A stretch of DNA of 64,000 nt from QKMZ01 sp012965515 (GCA_937879965.1 CALFMP010000007.1:156688-220687), one strand, 5' to 3'; shown: positions 53,631 to 63,287, counted from the first letter of the stretch. Program-made: numbers and translations. Notes: a model not told the origin generated them from the letters alone.

Positions 53631-56600
53631 CTATGCCGCTGCCTGCGATTTCGCATCAATAGGCAATCTAATGAAAATCGACAGTTCTTCTTCACCATGA
53701 TTAATGATTGTTCGACCGCCGTGCTGGTGAACTATTAAACGCAGAAGGTCAGAGGCTAAGCGGCCGCGCGCGCTGGCGGTGTTTAACGCTTCCCTGCTGC
53801 ATTCTCCACCTGGCGCTGTCACCGTCAGGCTCAGCTCATTTTTCCAATCACCGACACTCACCGCCAGGGAAGATTTTGTTGGCGCAGACTGAGCAATATT
53901 GATGAGAACAGCCGTCAATGCTTGAACCAAACGGGCGGCATCGACTGAAACTCTTGTCTCAGCACCGTCAATCGAAACTTCGATTTCCTTCTCTCTAGCA
54001 ACATCAGCGACATTACCAGCCACCTTCTTCAAAATCGCATCCATAGACGCTTCTTCTTTCACAACCAGGCTCTTACCTGATTGAATTTTTTCAACGTCGA
54101 GCAAGTTAGTGAGCAGAGAAATCAGGTCAGAAATACTGCGCTTCACTTTCACTACAACAACCTTTCCATGATCATTAAGAGGTCCGAAAACACCTGCTTC
54201 CATTAAGTCAGCTTTGGCGAGCAGCGACGTAAGCGGCGTTCGAAACTCGTGACTAGTGAGGGCAATCAGCTCTTGCTTGTATTGCTCGAGTTTTGTCAGC
54301 TTGTTAGCAGCATCATAAAACGATTGTTCGACGAAACCAATTTCGTCCCTGTCTTCAGATGGTGGCAGCAAGGGTTCCCGCGCCTCGAGTCGCTTTGTGT
54401 TATCTACGATTCTACGCACGCGGGCCGTAAGCCCGCGAATGGTGAAAATTCCATAAAAGATAGAAGCAATGATCACGCACACAGCTGAAGCGAGAGCAAT
54501 GTTCCCCATCATCTGACGCATCTCTGTCTTTGCCCAGACATTTCGCTCGACAAGTTGCCTCTCCTGCCTCGCCGCCTGCTCTAGCGGAACGACAACCTGA
54601 GCCATTTTACGCTCTGTTTCGCTCATAGCCTTGGGTCCAAAATAGCGCTCTACTAGAAGATCCGATTCAGCCCTCATAATCTCGTCTTGCATCTGAAATT
54701 GCTCTTGAACCATTTTGTCGAGCGATTCTACGTCCTTCGCCAAAACGCTTTCCGACGCGCTGACCTCTCGCAACTGATCAACAAGCGCTCTCACCAAATA
54801 GCGTCCTTGCTCGTTGCGCGCCTGGAGTTCTGTTGTCGGCGTGATGTTATAAAAAATTGCGCACAAATTTGAACGCATTAGCTCATCCATAAGCTTCGCA
54901 TGAAGGCTGGTGATCTGGCTAAATCGGTGGATTTCATTCACGTTATTTCGAACAGATCCAATCACATTCCATAGAGCACCAATAGTGACCAACTGCACGA
55001 TTAGAGGAAGGAGAACAATGACTAAACTACTCCGCCACAACGTCGAGTGATAGGCTTTTCCATGAATTTGCTTTGATTCGATTCCCGCATCAGCGGCTGC
55101 TGAAGCCTCGACGACTTTATCGGGTCGGACGCTCAGCCTCTGCAGTCCGACTTGTCTTTTTTCTATGCTCTTCGCTCTGCTTTCGGTTGACTCGTGAGAA
55201 ATCGGCAGAGAGAACCAAAACGTTGAACCTGCACCGAGCTGAGACCTGAAACCCATTCGCCCCTGCTGCGACTCGACCAATCTCCGGCTTATTGCCAATC
55301 CAAGTCCAGAGCCGCCTTTCTCAACGCCGTCAGAATGCGAAACTTGTTCGAAATGTCCAAAGATTTTCTGTTGAAACTCTTCCGGAATTCCTGTTCCGTG
55401 ATCGATTACAGAGAGCTTTCCAAACTGATTCTCCTGATTTACTTCGATCTCAATTTTCGATTTGCGAGGAGAAAACTTGATTGCATTGGTAAGCAAATTA
55501 AGCGCAATTTGTTGTAGACGAGCAGGGTCACCAATAACGGAAACCTCCTCTATGCGCAAGACAATCTCCACTCCCGATTTCTTCGCATAGTCCTGAACGG
55601 TATCTGCTGCGGTTCTTGCGATGTCAGCCAGATCGACACTTACATACTCAAGCTCCCATCCAATTCTGCTGATCTTGTCGAGACTTATGAGGTCTTTGAC
55701 CAGAGAACGCAACCTCGCAACTTCGAGCATAGAGCGCTCAATACGCTCGTTGCCGTTGGCATTCAGCTCTTCAAAACCATTCGCCTTCATGTCCACAAGG
55801 TAGTCGTTAATTTGGTTGAGCGGCTGTTCCAACTCTTGCGCAACGATTCGAGCAGTTTGAGATTGAAACTGTTCTGCTTCCTTGATTTTTCGATTGGTAT
55901 CGGTGATAGCCTCATTCAGAGCCGCGATCTCATCGGTTCCTCCAATTGGCTCAACCTCAATGTGCTCACGTTCCATCGCCTTAATATTGTTGACGATCTT
56001 CTTCAGGCGAACTGCAATGGACCGGCTAAAAAGCAAACCGGCACCGACACTCACCAGTATCGAAGCTATCAAGATCAACCAAATGGTGCGCTTAATTGCT
56101 GCTTCTTTCTCCTGCGATTCGCGTAGCAATCGCGATTGGTTGCGATCAAGTTCTTCAAAAACTCTGCCGAGATTCCCTCGGCTGCTATTGAGAAAAATAT
56201 ATTCTCTCCCGGACGTTTCACCGCCAAAGAAATCGCGCAGCCGCTCTGCGCGTGGCATATCGATAGTTAATCGAAAGGCGACCCGCTGCTGCATCCCGGT
56301 CATCCACTGCTGACGCAAGATCTGAAGTTTTACCTTGTCATTTTTCCAGAGGCGGCTAAGACCATTGAAGGCATTGCGTTGCAAGTCCTGAATTTCGAAC
56401 ATTCTCTTCTTGTACTCAGGGTTCTGAGAAGCGCGGAACAACGCATAATACAGAAAAACTAGAGCTTCAGCTGTACAAATCTGATTTCGAAAAACCAATG
56501 TTTGCGAAGTTGTTCGCTCTGATTTCTCCAGGTTATCCAAGCTCTCCACAGAGTTCAACAATAGGCTAAGGAAGCCAATTTGAAATATCACGGGGATTGC

Positions 56601-56639
56601 AATTGCTATGACGACTTTGTGAGCTAGCTTGAGTCTCAT
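53631..56639 (-). CDS. Double-length sensor histidine kinase with two complementary kinase modules
   Basis: 1002 residues, two sensor kinases fused head to tail. Module 1: TM helix, periplasmic part, TM, HAMP, a dimerisation helix in which the phospho-acceptor His is replaced (VAQELEQPLNQI, about 264-275), and an intact ATPase (NLLTNAIKF, DHGTGIP, GGSGLGLAI). Module 2: a further TM (LVIVLLPLIVQLVTIGALW), sensor, TM, HAMP and an intact H-box (LTSHEFRTPLTSL, His near 799). Its ATPase is degenerate: no DxGxG motif and no GLGL lid. It starts 9 bases after the TPR gene with GAGGG upstream. The response regulator is not in the window. Confidence 0.88.
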   Translation of the reverse strand: MRLKLAHKVVIAIAIPVIFQIGFLSLLLNSVESLDNLEKSERTTSQTLVFRNQICTAEALVFLYYALFRASQNPEYKKRMFEIQDLQRNAFNGLSRLWKNDKVKLQILRQQWMTGMQQRVAFRLTIDMPRAERLRDFFGGETSGREYIFLNSSRGNLGRVFEELDRNQSRLLRESQEKEAAIKRTIWLILIASILVSVGAGLLFSRSIAVRLKKIVNNIKAMEREHIEVEPIGGTDEIAALNEAITDTNRKIKEAEQFQSQTARIVAQELEQPLNQINDYLVDMKANGFEELNANGNERIERSMLEVARLRSLVKDLISLDKISRIGWELEYVSVDLADIARTAADTVQDYAKKSGVEIVLRIEEVSVIGDPARLQQIALNLLTNAIKFSPRKSKIEIEVNQENQFGKLSVIDHGTGIPEEFQQKIFGHFEQVSHSDGVEKGGSGLGLAISRRLVESQQGRMGFRSQLGAGSTFWFSLPISHESTESRAKSIEKRQVGLQRLSVRPDKVVEASAAADAGIESKQIHGKAYHSTLWRSSLVIVLLPLIVQLVTIGALWNVIGSVRNNVNEIHRFSQITSLHAKLMDELMRSNLCAIFYNITPTTELQARNEQGRYLVRALVDQLREVSASESVLAKDVESLDKMVQEQFQMQDEIMRAESDLLVERYFGPKAMSETERKMAQVVVPLEQAARQERQLVERNVWAKTEMRQMMGNIALASAVCVIIASIFYGIFTIRGLTARVRRIVDNTKRLEAREPLLPPSEDRDEIGFVEQSFYDAANKLTKLEQYKQELIALTSHEFRTPLTSLLAKADLMEAGVFGPLNDHGKVVVVKVKRSISDLISLLTNLLDVEKIQSGKSLVVKEEASMDAILKKVAGNVADVAREKEIEVSIDGAETRVSVDAARLVQALTAVLINIAQSAPTKSSLAVSVGDWKNELSLTVTAPGGECSREALNTASARGRLASDLLRLIVHQHGGRTIINHGEEELSIFIRLPIDAKSQAAA

Positions 56640-56648
56640 AGCAGCCCT

Positions 56649-57356
56649 CTATCTCAAAACATCGGTCATGAAATCGACGTCTTTGCTGCCCTTTGCATAA
56701 TCTTTTGCTGCAAGATCCTTCCGTCCGAGTCGCTCGTAAGCCTTTGCTCGCGCGCCATATCCCATGGGTTCTTTCGGATTGATACGAATCACATTGGTGT
56801 AATCGTCAGCGGCTTTCTGATATTTGTGTTGCTGAAAGTAGACGTCGCCTCTTCCCTTGTACAGCCAGACGCCTGTCTTATTGAGCGCAATTCCTTTGGT
56901 AAAACACTCGATCGCCTCGTCGTAGCGCTTGAGCTGATAGTTGATCTCACCGAGCATCTTGTAATACTCTTCGTGAGGCGAAACTGCAATTGCCTTTTTC
57001 AAGTCCCCAATCGCAGCATCAAACCTTTCAAGATTCGCGTCACAATCAGCCATCATGCGATAGAGCCAGGCTTTCTGCGCATTTGGCTCCAGAGCAACGG
57101 CTTTCTTCAAATCAGCAAGTCCAAGTTCGTACTGTTCAGCCGCAATGTAATACTTCGCGCGCGTTGAGTACAAACTTGCAGCTTTCGGCGATTTCTTAAT
57201 CGCATCCGTTATTACGCGAATCGCATCATCACGGTGCCCGCTTCTGGAAAGCATCTCCGCAGTATCTTCGAGTGTTCGTGCGAAAACGGCGACGTTGGAT
57301 AAAACGCAACTCGCAGCGAGCAGTGGCAATAGAAATTTTCGGGCCGAACCGGTCAT
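56649..57356 (-). CDS. Secreted TPR-repeat protein, cotranscribed with the double kinase
   Basis: About 235 residues. A signal peptide (FLLPLLAASCVLSNVAVFA, cleavage near residue 26) precedes at least four tetratricopeptide repeats: AKYYIAAEQYELGLADLKKA, LERFDAAIGDLKKAIAVSP, YDEAIECFTKGIALN, and VYFQQHKYQKAADDYTNVI. The frame opens at 57419, but only the ATG at 57356 gives a proper signal sequence; its ribosome-binding site is weak. It lies 9 bases upstream of the double sensor kinase and may be an extracytoplasmic partner of that receptor. Confidence 0.78.
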   Translation of the reverse strand: MTGSARKFLLPLLAASCVLSNVAVFARTLEDTAEMLSRSGHRDDAIRVITDAIKKSPKAASLYSTRAKYYIAAEQYELGLADLKKAVALEPNAQKAWLYRMMADCDANLERFDAAIGDLKKAIAVSPHEEYYKMLGEINYQLKRYDEAIECFTKGIALNKTGVWLYKGRGDVYFQQHKYQKAADDYTNVIRINPKEPMGYGARAKAYERLGRKDLAAKDYAKGSKDVDFMTDVLR

Positions 57357-57554
57357 GGGGATAACAGAAAGACAAGAGATAATACATTTTATCTCTTTAC
57401 CCCAGTTTTGTTCGCCCAAATACGTTCAGTCGAACGGAAAGCCTCTTTCTTTGAAAAGCGACCGTATATTGCTACAGTCCAGCAATAAATGAGACGGACC
57501 CGATGCTAATCCCACCGCAGAGCGAATTCCACGTGAAATCCTCTGTCGCGCAGT

Positions 57555-58739
57555 TCACATGTTGACGGCATTGATTGGCGCGTGCAGGACATGAACTTGA
57601 TCAGGACTGTAGTCGCTGATAATCGAGCAGGCATTAAATGGATCCATTGCCCACTGCCCTGTTGACGATTGGTTGTTGTATATGACCTTATTGCCGTTCT
57701 CATCAATGCCGACAATGCCGATGTGCTGCTTAGTTCCTCCTCCATCTGCGTAGATGATGTCGCCTGGTTGTGCAGTCTCAGCGCCAGTGGATTCAGTCCA
57801 GCCGTTTGCCTTCATTTGGTTTGATAGGTCAATCACGCCGGCACTATTGGCATAGTTATAGCCACCCTCCTGCAAAATCTTCGATACGGAAGCGGCACAA
57901 CCGAGGTTACCTCCTTCGCAAGCTCCGGCAAACTGAGTTTCTGCCCACAGCTGTCGCCCTTGCGCTCGCTCGGACAAACTCATCAAACGAGTGTCACCTT
58001 TGCTCTTGCCGTCCCAGGGTACGGCAGCAACATTTTCCCGAGTACGACCACCACCGCTATCTCCGCCGCCCCCTCCACGGCCGCCTCCACCTCCTCCTCG
58101 ATATCCGGCGTCACCGCCGCCACCACCGCCTCCGCCGCCTCCATAGCCGGCGTCACCACCACCTCCGCCTCCACCAGAACCGCCATTGTAGGCAGCGCGC
58201 TGCATACTACCGGCGTCCGTTCCAGATGCGTCGGCGTCAGCACCGGCAGCTCGTGCAAGCATCTCCATCACTTCCTGCCATGTTCGGGGAAATGGCATAT
58301 TCGGGTGAAACTTGCCAAAGATGTCCAAAATAGATTGAATAGCGCCCTGCAATTCAGGAGCAACATCCCCGGCATTCGCCTGTATTTCGATGTTCAACGG
58401 CTGACCCGGTTTCAGCGGTGCAGCATTCGGATTCTTCACCATCTTTCCTTGTGCATTGAGAAAGAAGTCTGGTTGTCTGCCCGATTGCTGATTTTGAGCT
58501 TGCGTTGTGAAGTCTATATCTGATGCAGTCTTGAACGCGTCTTCGAATTGCGCAGGTGTTTGATCACCAGCATTCGCAACGCCCAGTTGCTGAAAGATGT
58601 CACCAAACGCAAGTTGAGATGGTTCGAGCCCTGGCAGTCTATCGCCAAAAGGCAGTTGCCACGCCGAACTCGCAAGATCTCCCAAAACAGGATTCATCCC
58701 TGGTGGCATCTGTAATAGGTTTCCATCAAAAGGTGGCAT
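57555..58739 (-). CDS. Cell-wall hydrolase-like (NlpC/P60- or CHAP-type) protein with Gly-rich linker
   Basis: 394 residues. An N-terminal Pro/Gln-rich unknown region is followed by a linker with runs of up to 10 Gly broken by DAGYxGGG units (about 185-230). The C-terminal papain-like domain has a Cys in EGGNLGCAASVSKILQ, GDIIYAD and a His in KQHIGIVGID, a pattern of NlpC/P60 and CHAP peptidoglycan hydrolases. No signal peptide is visible, so export would need another route. AGGAAA precedes the ATG. It has one of the five shared upstream motifs (58808-58829). Confidence 0.7.
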   Translation of the reverse strand: MPPFDGNLLQMPPGMNPVLGDLASSAWQLPFGDRLPGLEPSQLAFGDIFQQLGVANAGDQTPAQFEDAFKTASDIDFTTQAQNQQSGRQPDFFLNAQGKMVKNPNAAPLKPGQPLNIEIQANAGDVAPELQGAIQSILDIFGKFHPNMPFPRTWQEVMEMLARAAGADADASGTDAGSMQRAAYNGGSGGGGGGGDAGYGGGGGGGGGGDAGYRGGGGGGRGGGGGDSGGGRTRENVAAVPWDGKSKGDTRLMSLSERAQGRQLWAETQFAGACEGGNLGCAASVSKILQEGGYNYANSAGVIDLSNQMKANGWTESTGAETAQPGDIIYADGGGTKQHIGIVGIDENGNKVIYNNQSSTGQWAMDPFNACSIISDYSPDQVHVLHAPINAVNM

Positions 58740-58807
58740 GCGGGACGTTTCCTGTTTCTTACAAAACGGCGTTCATCAACAGTAATCAAAAAAAACGCAA
58801 TGAGTCC

Positions 58808-58829
58808 GGAACGTTTTGTGTATTTTTTG
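58808..58829 (-). promoter_or_regulatory. Shared upstream motif, copy A
   Basis: On the plus strand GGAACGTTTTGTG runs into TATTTTTTG, giving in gene direction CAAAAAATNCACAAA, two bases, then GTTCC. It lies 69 bases before the start of the cell-wall hydrolase gene. Confidence 0.55.
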
Positions 58830-58952
58830 TTTAAACAAACTCTTGCGAAAGCTTCGCAAAATTCAAAACTGCACTAACTCCAGATTTTCGCGGAAGTGCA
58901 TAATAACAGCACTTCCGCAATTGCACACAAGATATGTTGATAGCGAAACATT

Positions 58953-59465
58953 CTATGGTCCAATCTCCAGCACAGGAAGAACTGAGGCACCGCCGCTAAC
59001 ACCAACGATTGGTTCTGCAACGCTTGACGGACCGGAAGGACGCACTTCTGTTCCATATCCTCCACTTGCACTTATTCTTACGGTCGGCGGTTGAAACTCG
59101 GGTAGCGGCCAAACATAGTCATTGTCTCTTCTGCGATCGTTATCACGTTTGGGCGGACGAGGAATCACTTCATCCCCTATAGGATCACAATCACGCGGAG
59201 GTGTTTCGCCGCCGCCTTCGTTGCCAGGCTCACCGCCCTCGTTTCCGGCCTCGCCTCCCTCGTTACCGCCTTCACCACGCTGGTTGCCGTTCTCACTGTT
59301 GTTATTTCCGTTCTCACTGTTGCTATTGCTAGTGCCGCGATTGCCCCTAGCACTAACGCTATCTCTTTCATTGTCGCGATTTACTTTGTCGCTAATACCA
59401 CCGCCGTCGTTTGCATCCTTCTTATCGCGTGAACTGTCGCCACCGCCTTCGTTAAATCCGCCCAT
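58953..59465 (-). CDS. Low-complexity Asn/Gly/Glu-rich hypothetical protein
   Basis: About 170 residues from the ATG at 59465, which follows AAAAGGAG by 6 nt (the frame opens at 59486). The first half is disordered: SNSNSENGNNNSENGNQ, then repeats of GNEGGEA/GNEGGEP. A Pro/Arg/Asp-rich segment (PRPPKRDNDRRRDND) and a Ser/Gly/Val tail follow. There is no signal peptide, Cys pattern or known domain. It lies between two cell-wall-related genes and carries the shared upstream motif, so it is probably a real member of that group. Confidence 0.6.
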   Translation of the reverse strand: MGGFNEGGGDSSRDKKDANDGGGISDKVNRDNERDSVSARGNRGTSNSNSENGNNNSENGNQRGEGGNEGGEAGNEGGEPGNEGGGETPPRDCDPIGDEVIPRPPKRDNDRRRDNDYVWPLPEFQPPTVRISASGGYGTEVRPSGPSSVAEPIVGVSGGASVLPVLEIGP

Positions 59466-59599
59466 AAATGTTTCTCCTTTTGACACTCAATTTTTCTATC
59501 TGTACTTGTCGAATAGAACCCAATCACTAAATGGCGATTGCTCCTGTTCCGTCGACCAGAACGTAGGCGCAGTGTATGTGCGGCCGGCCGACAAACTTC

Positions 59600-59621
59600 G
59601 GAATGTTTTGTGAATTTTTTG
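59600..59621 (-). promoter_or_regulatory. Shared upstream motif, copy B
   Basis: Plus strand GGAATGTTTTGTG then AATTTTTTG. It lies 135 bases before the start at 59465 and matches copy A at 20 of 22 positions. Confidence 0.55.
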
Positions 59622-59730
59622 AGTAAAGGACGCTCAAGTTTGCATGACAGAAATGTTCGTCTGCAAACGGCTTTCGCTGCAGCGCTACGAAGCCGGCAAC
59701 CCATATATAGGTCCGGGCATCGGCCATACA

Positions 59731-59752
59731 CAAATTTTGCACAATTTGGTCC
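59731..59752 (+). promoter_or_regulatory. Shared upstream motif, copy C
   Basis: CAAATTTTGCACAATTTG followed by GTCC, matching copy E read in gene direction at about 17 of 22 positions. It lies 103 bases before the LysM gene start at 59856, in the same orientation relative to its gene as the other copies. Confidence 0.45.
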
Positions 59753-59855
59753 GGATTTGTTCCGGCACCCATCGATAAGATGCCGTCATACCCCACCCCC
59801 CAGTTTTTACTTCAGGCAATCAGCCAGCGAAGTTTTACTAATAGGAGTACGTCTA

Positions 59856-61283
59856 ATGACCACTCGCAGTCCTGCAGAAGATTTCGGAACAGTACTGGAC
59901 AGAAGGACCGGCGGAGACCACGGCACCGCAGCCGTTGCTGCCGAAGCGTATGCACCAGGCGCAAGCGCTGAAATTAAGAAGACCGGCGCAGAACAACTCA
60001 ACCAGTCGCTTCAAAATAGTGGTCTCATCCCTGGAGTCGATATCGTCGGCGTTCTCGAAGATACCAATCCGAACGACAGCTTGATTCAAGTTGAGATCAC
60101 GCCGCAGAATGCCAATGGTGCAGGCAAAAGCTCCGCAACTTACGATGCAGAATCACATGTTCTGCAATACGATCGTCCCGCTCACCTCCCAGGCAATCAG
60201 GGAAATGAACATGTATACATCAATATGGTGACAGGACAAGAGAATGTAGTAAGTGATCCACGCCAAGATGGCAGTAGAACAGTCTCAACCCGAGCTAACG
60301 CAGGTGACAAGGCTTACACGAATGCCACTGTTAACTCGAACAATCAAGTGACCGCTACGGAAGGAGTCGATGCCCAGGGGCAGCCATTGCCGAAGCGCGA
60401 GTATCGCTACGGACAAGACGGCAAGCTTTCAGGTGTCATCGAGAGCGGAAAACCCCTGGACGTCCCTGCTGGTGCCGCAGTGAATCTGGATCCACGAAAA
60501 GGACCGGTTGGTGAGATTTCTTATCCTAAACAAGTCCCAGGTGTGCAGGAAGGACCAGTTCAGGTCAAGCTAAATCCTGATGGAACCAGCTCAATGACAA
60601 TGCCTGGCGAAAACGGGCGGACTTACAATGTCGGTCGCGACAACAAAATATCGTACACTCCGAAAGAAGGCGACAATCTCTGGAACATAAGTAGAGATAT
60701 CGCAAGATTGCAAGGCAACGCGAATCCGACCGACCAAGACATTCAGAACATGGTCGCTAAGATCGGACACGCAGGTGTCGGCGGCGACGCAAATAAGATA
60801 AACACTGGGGAACCGATCACTTTTGGTGCAGCTCCAGATCTTGGTGATGACACAAGTCTCAGAGGTTTGTTACCCGGTGAAAAACCATATCCGAATGGCG
60901 TTCAAAACGTTGACGGTAAGCTGGTGTTGAACGGACACGAACTGCCGAATGCCAAGCCAGATACCGAAATCAAACCAGGAGAGAACGGAAGCGTCACTTA
61001 CAAAGACGGTACGAAAGACGTCACCGTGTGGCCGAATGGAGTAACACATACAAAAGACGGCGATAAAGAAGAGTACCGACAAGGCAACAACACGATTCGC
61101 TTTGACGGCAAGGATTGGTATGCACAGCGCCAGCCGGATGGAAGGTCGATTAAGGTCTCAGCTCCATACAACGCAAATCAAAATCTCTCTCGCGGAGAGA
61201 TAAGGGTAGCTGCAGGTTCCAACGCATACATTCTAGGCGGTGCCCTCGCATCTGGCGACAACGACGGATTCTACAGAGGCTAA
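59856..61283 (+). CDS. LysM-domain protein
   Basis: 475 residues from the ATG at 59856 (box AGGAG at about 59843); the frame extends upstream to 59538 but that part covers the shared motifs and is not coding. The first half is Gly/Asp/Asn-rich with beta-repeat character (YRYGQDGKLSGVIESGKPLD, YKDGTKDVTVWPNGVTH). A LysM-like module is visible at about 265-325 (YTPKEGDNLWNISRDIARLQ, then INTGEPITFG), which would bind peptidoglycan. No signal peptide is seen. Divergent from the low-complexity gene; both carry the shared upstream motif. Confidence 0.7.
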   Translation: MTTRSPAEDFGTVLDRRTGGDHGTAAVAAEAYAPGASAEIKKTGAEQLNQSLQNSGLIPGVDIVGVLEDTNPNDSLIQVEITPQNANGAGKSSATYDAESHVLQYDRPAHLPGNQGNEHVYINMVTGQENVVSDPRQDGSRTVSTRANAGDKAYTNATVNSNNQVTATEGVDAQGQPLPKREYRYGQDGKLSGVIESGKPLDVPAGAAVNLDPRKGPVGEISYPKQVPGVQEGPVQVKLNPDGTSSMTMPGENGRTYNVGRDNKISYTPKEGDNLWNISRDIARLQGNANPTDQDIQNMVAKIGHAGVGGDANKINTGEPITFGAAPDLGDDTSLRGLLPGEKPYPNGVQNVDGKLVLNGHELPNAKPDTEIKPGENGSVTYKDGTKDVTVWPNGVTHTKDGDKEEYRQGNNTIRFDGKDWYAQRQPDGRSIKVSAPYNANQNLSRGEIRVAAGSNAYILGGALASGDNDGFYRG

Positions 61284-61320
61284 AGTCTCCGCAAGAAGGT
61301 CGCACGCAAGAAACACAATT

Positions 61321-61354
61321 AGCGTCTATGTTTGCTTATTGCGACATAGGCGCT
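61321..61354 (+). terminator. Hairpin after the LysM gene
   Basis: AGCGTCTATGT (61321-61331) pairs with ACATAGGCGCT (61344-61354) over 11 bp with one G-T step, followed by TTCTGTT. It lies about 40 bases after the LysM stop. Confidence 0.55.
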
Positions 61355-61505
61355 TTCTGTTAGCGTTGATTCGTTAACCGATGCAAGATTCTCTAAGCCA
61401 GCAAAGGACATTCGTTCAACAATGTACAAAGCCGCCCGGAAGGCGGCGCTCGGGCCAGCCCGCCAAACAAAACAAGGCAAAACAAAGCAAGGCAAAACCC
61501 AACAA

Positions 61506-61531
61506 ACAAAACCCCAAGCGATTGCTTGAGG
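61506..61531 (-). terminator. Intrinsic terminator after the GntR-like gene
   Basis: On the minus strand CCTCAAGC-AATC-GCTTGGGG is followed by TTTTGTTTG, an 8-bp stem with a T-rich tail. It lies about 35 bases beyond the stop at 61567. The adjoining AACAAAACAAGGCAAAACAA stretch (61470-61510) is a short direct-repeat tract. Confidence 0.6.
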
Positions 61532-61566
61532 TTCCATTTCCTTGCGAGTTAAAACAATTGAGTCGG

Positions 61567-63147
61567 CTAGCGGGATTCTAGAATCGACTCCATGTGCTCC
61601 ATCTTGCTCGACAAACTGTCGAGATTGATCAAATCGAGATCCACAACGACACGGCTGCTACTAGAAGGCAGATCACCTAAGCGAAACTCTTCGAGAACTT
61701 TGAGGGGCAATCCACAATGCTTCGCCGTTTCAGCGACGAGGTCAGCATTCGCTTCATTTGACACTTCAAAGACTAACCTTGGTCCGCTGTTTCCGCGCCA
61801 AACGCTCAACGCACCTTTGAAGATTCGAGAAAAGGCAAGACCAAGTCGTCTGCGTTTCTCCAGGTTCACCAGTTCGCGCTGGCGCTGTGCGCGCAGCAAA
61901 TCGCCGTCAAGAATGAAGTCTTGCAATGCCATTTGCTCGTTGATAGCAACTTCTCCGCCGACAGTGAGTTTTAGCCGGCGAGCTTCTTGAATCAAGTCAT
62001 CAGAGAACGCGGCGCAACAAGTTTGAGTCCACGGCTTGAGCGCAGATGTTATTGTCCATGCGAAAACCGATTGAAACGCAGCGTTGGGTCTCCACAGCGA
62101 TGGTGTTGAACCGATGCGAAGAAACCCTTGCGAGGACGAGCATTCAACAAGAATTGAATTGCTTTCAGTCGCCCAGCTTGTGAGAACCTCAGAACGATGT
62201 GCTGACAATCGAACGCCTAGCGGATCATGCAGAGAAGGCGAAACGAAGCACACACTATCAGTGACTCCGTACGAACTCAGAATGTCCGTTCGCATTCCCT
62301 CTTCATCTACTGGAATTTCCACAATCGACATTGCATTGAGATCCAATATTGATGCAATATCAATTGAACCTGGAGCTTCCATAACACACGTCGAACGTCC
62401 TTTCGTTGTCAGACGAACAATGAAATCGATACACGACTTGTAGTCGGAGAAAATAATCAGATTTTCGGCGCTGCAGTTGACACCGGAATCACGCTTAAGC
62501 TGCTCACAAAGCACTTCTCGGAACGACACCAGTCCACAAGAATCTTGATCCAGCCTGGCTCGTTTCGCAGACTGCTTGCGAAGTGTCTTCAAATATTTGT
62601 GTGTTAAATAGTTCTTGTTATAAGTACCTTGCGGCGCAACATCGTCAGACGGCGGACGAAAGTCAAGCTGCTCGCCACGGGCATCTCCATCGTAGTCAGT
62701 ATCCGAATTACCGTTCGCGACGACCATACTTCGATACTGGTCTGCGTGCGTTAGTGGTGTGGCACCACTTCGTGGCAGCACATAGATGCGTTTGCGTTCT
62801 TCCGCAGAAAGATAGCCATAGCCTGTCAGTTTCGAAATTGCTTTGGAAACTGTTTCTCGTGACACACCCAGCATCGAGGACATGTTGCGCAGAGATGGCA
62901 GACGCCCTTCGCAAACATCTTCCAATTGCCCATCATCAAGGGCTTTCTTTATAAGGAAGAATATTTGATCGTGCAGAGGCGCTGATGCCTGCGAGTTCAA
63001 CTCATTTGCTATTGAGCGCAACGATACACTTTTCGAAGGTGCTTGCGAAGCATCTTGCGAATGACTGACACCGACGGTGGTGCCAACATATGCTGCTGGT
63101 TGAAAAACATTTTGATTAGCTGATGAATATTCCACAAATGTCACCAC
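61567..63147 (-). CDS. GntR/MocR-like transcriptional regulator with degenerate aminotransferase domain
   Basis: 526 residues. A winged helix-turn-helix of the GntR type lies at about 50-125 (HDQIFFLIKKALDDGQL, RLPSLRNMSSMLGVSRETVS, KAISKLTGYGYL). The rest follows the fold-type I aminotransferase layout of MocR proteins (NLIIFSDYKSCIDFI, VCFVSPSLHDPLGVRLS, ILVECSSSQGFLR). At the place of the usual PLP lysine (GSFSKxLxPGLR), the sequence reads WTITSALKPWTQ, so the canonical Lys seems lost. It may bind another effector. GTG start at 63147 without a clear ribosome-binding site; a shared upstream motif lies 141 bases before it. Confidence 0.7.
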   Translation of the reverse strand: MVTFVEYSSANQNVFQPAAYVGTTVGVSHSQDASQAPSKSVSLRSIANELNSQASAPLHDQIFFLIKKALDDGQLEDVCEGRLPSLRNMSSMLGVSRETVSKAISKLTGYGYLSAEERKRIYVLPRSGATPLTHADQYRSMVVANGNSDTDYDGDARGEQLDFRPPSDDVAPQGTYNKNYLTHKYLKTLRKQSAKRARLDQDSCGLVSFREVLCEQLKRDSGVNCSAENLIIFSDYKSCIDFIVRLTTKGRSTCVMEAPGSIDIASILDLNAMSIVEIPVDEEGMRTDILSSYGVTDSVCFVSPSLHDPLGVRLSAHRSEVLTSWATESNSILVECSSSQGFLRIGSTPSLWRPNAAFQSVFAWTITSALKPWTQTCCAAFSDDLIQEARRLKLTVGGEVAINEQMALQDFILDGDLLRAQRQRELVNLEKRRRLGLAFSRIFKGALSVWRGNSGPRLVFEVSNEANADLVAETAKHCGLPLKVLEEFRLGDLPSSSSRVVVDLDLINLDSLSSKMEHMESILESR

Positions 63148-63181
63148 GTCAAAAAATTAGCCGCCCAGTAAATGCACCGCG

Positions 63182-63201
63182 GGGGCGGTCGAAACCGCCC
63201 C
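63182..63201. repeat. GC-rich palindromic repeat
   Basis: Perfect stem GGGGCGGT-CGAA-ACCGCCCC in the 5' region of the GntR-like gene. It resembles the other REP-like intergenic hairpins of this window. Confidence 0.5.
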
Positions 63202-63287
63202 TCGGTGTATCATCCCCTTCACACTTTCAATTTGTTTTGGCTGGGCTAAAGCGCAACTACCAATGTCGATATCCTATGGAAAATGCA

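Noticed and set aside
57960..58523. Plus-strand frames rich in His/Arg or Ser/Thr opposite the hydrolase gene
   Set aside because: They are shadows of the Gly-rich linker on the other strand.
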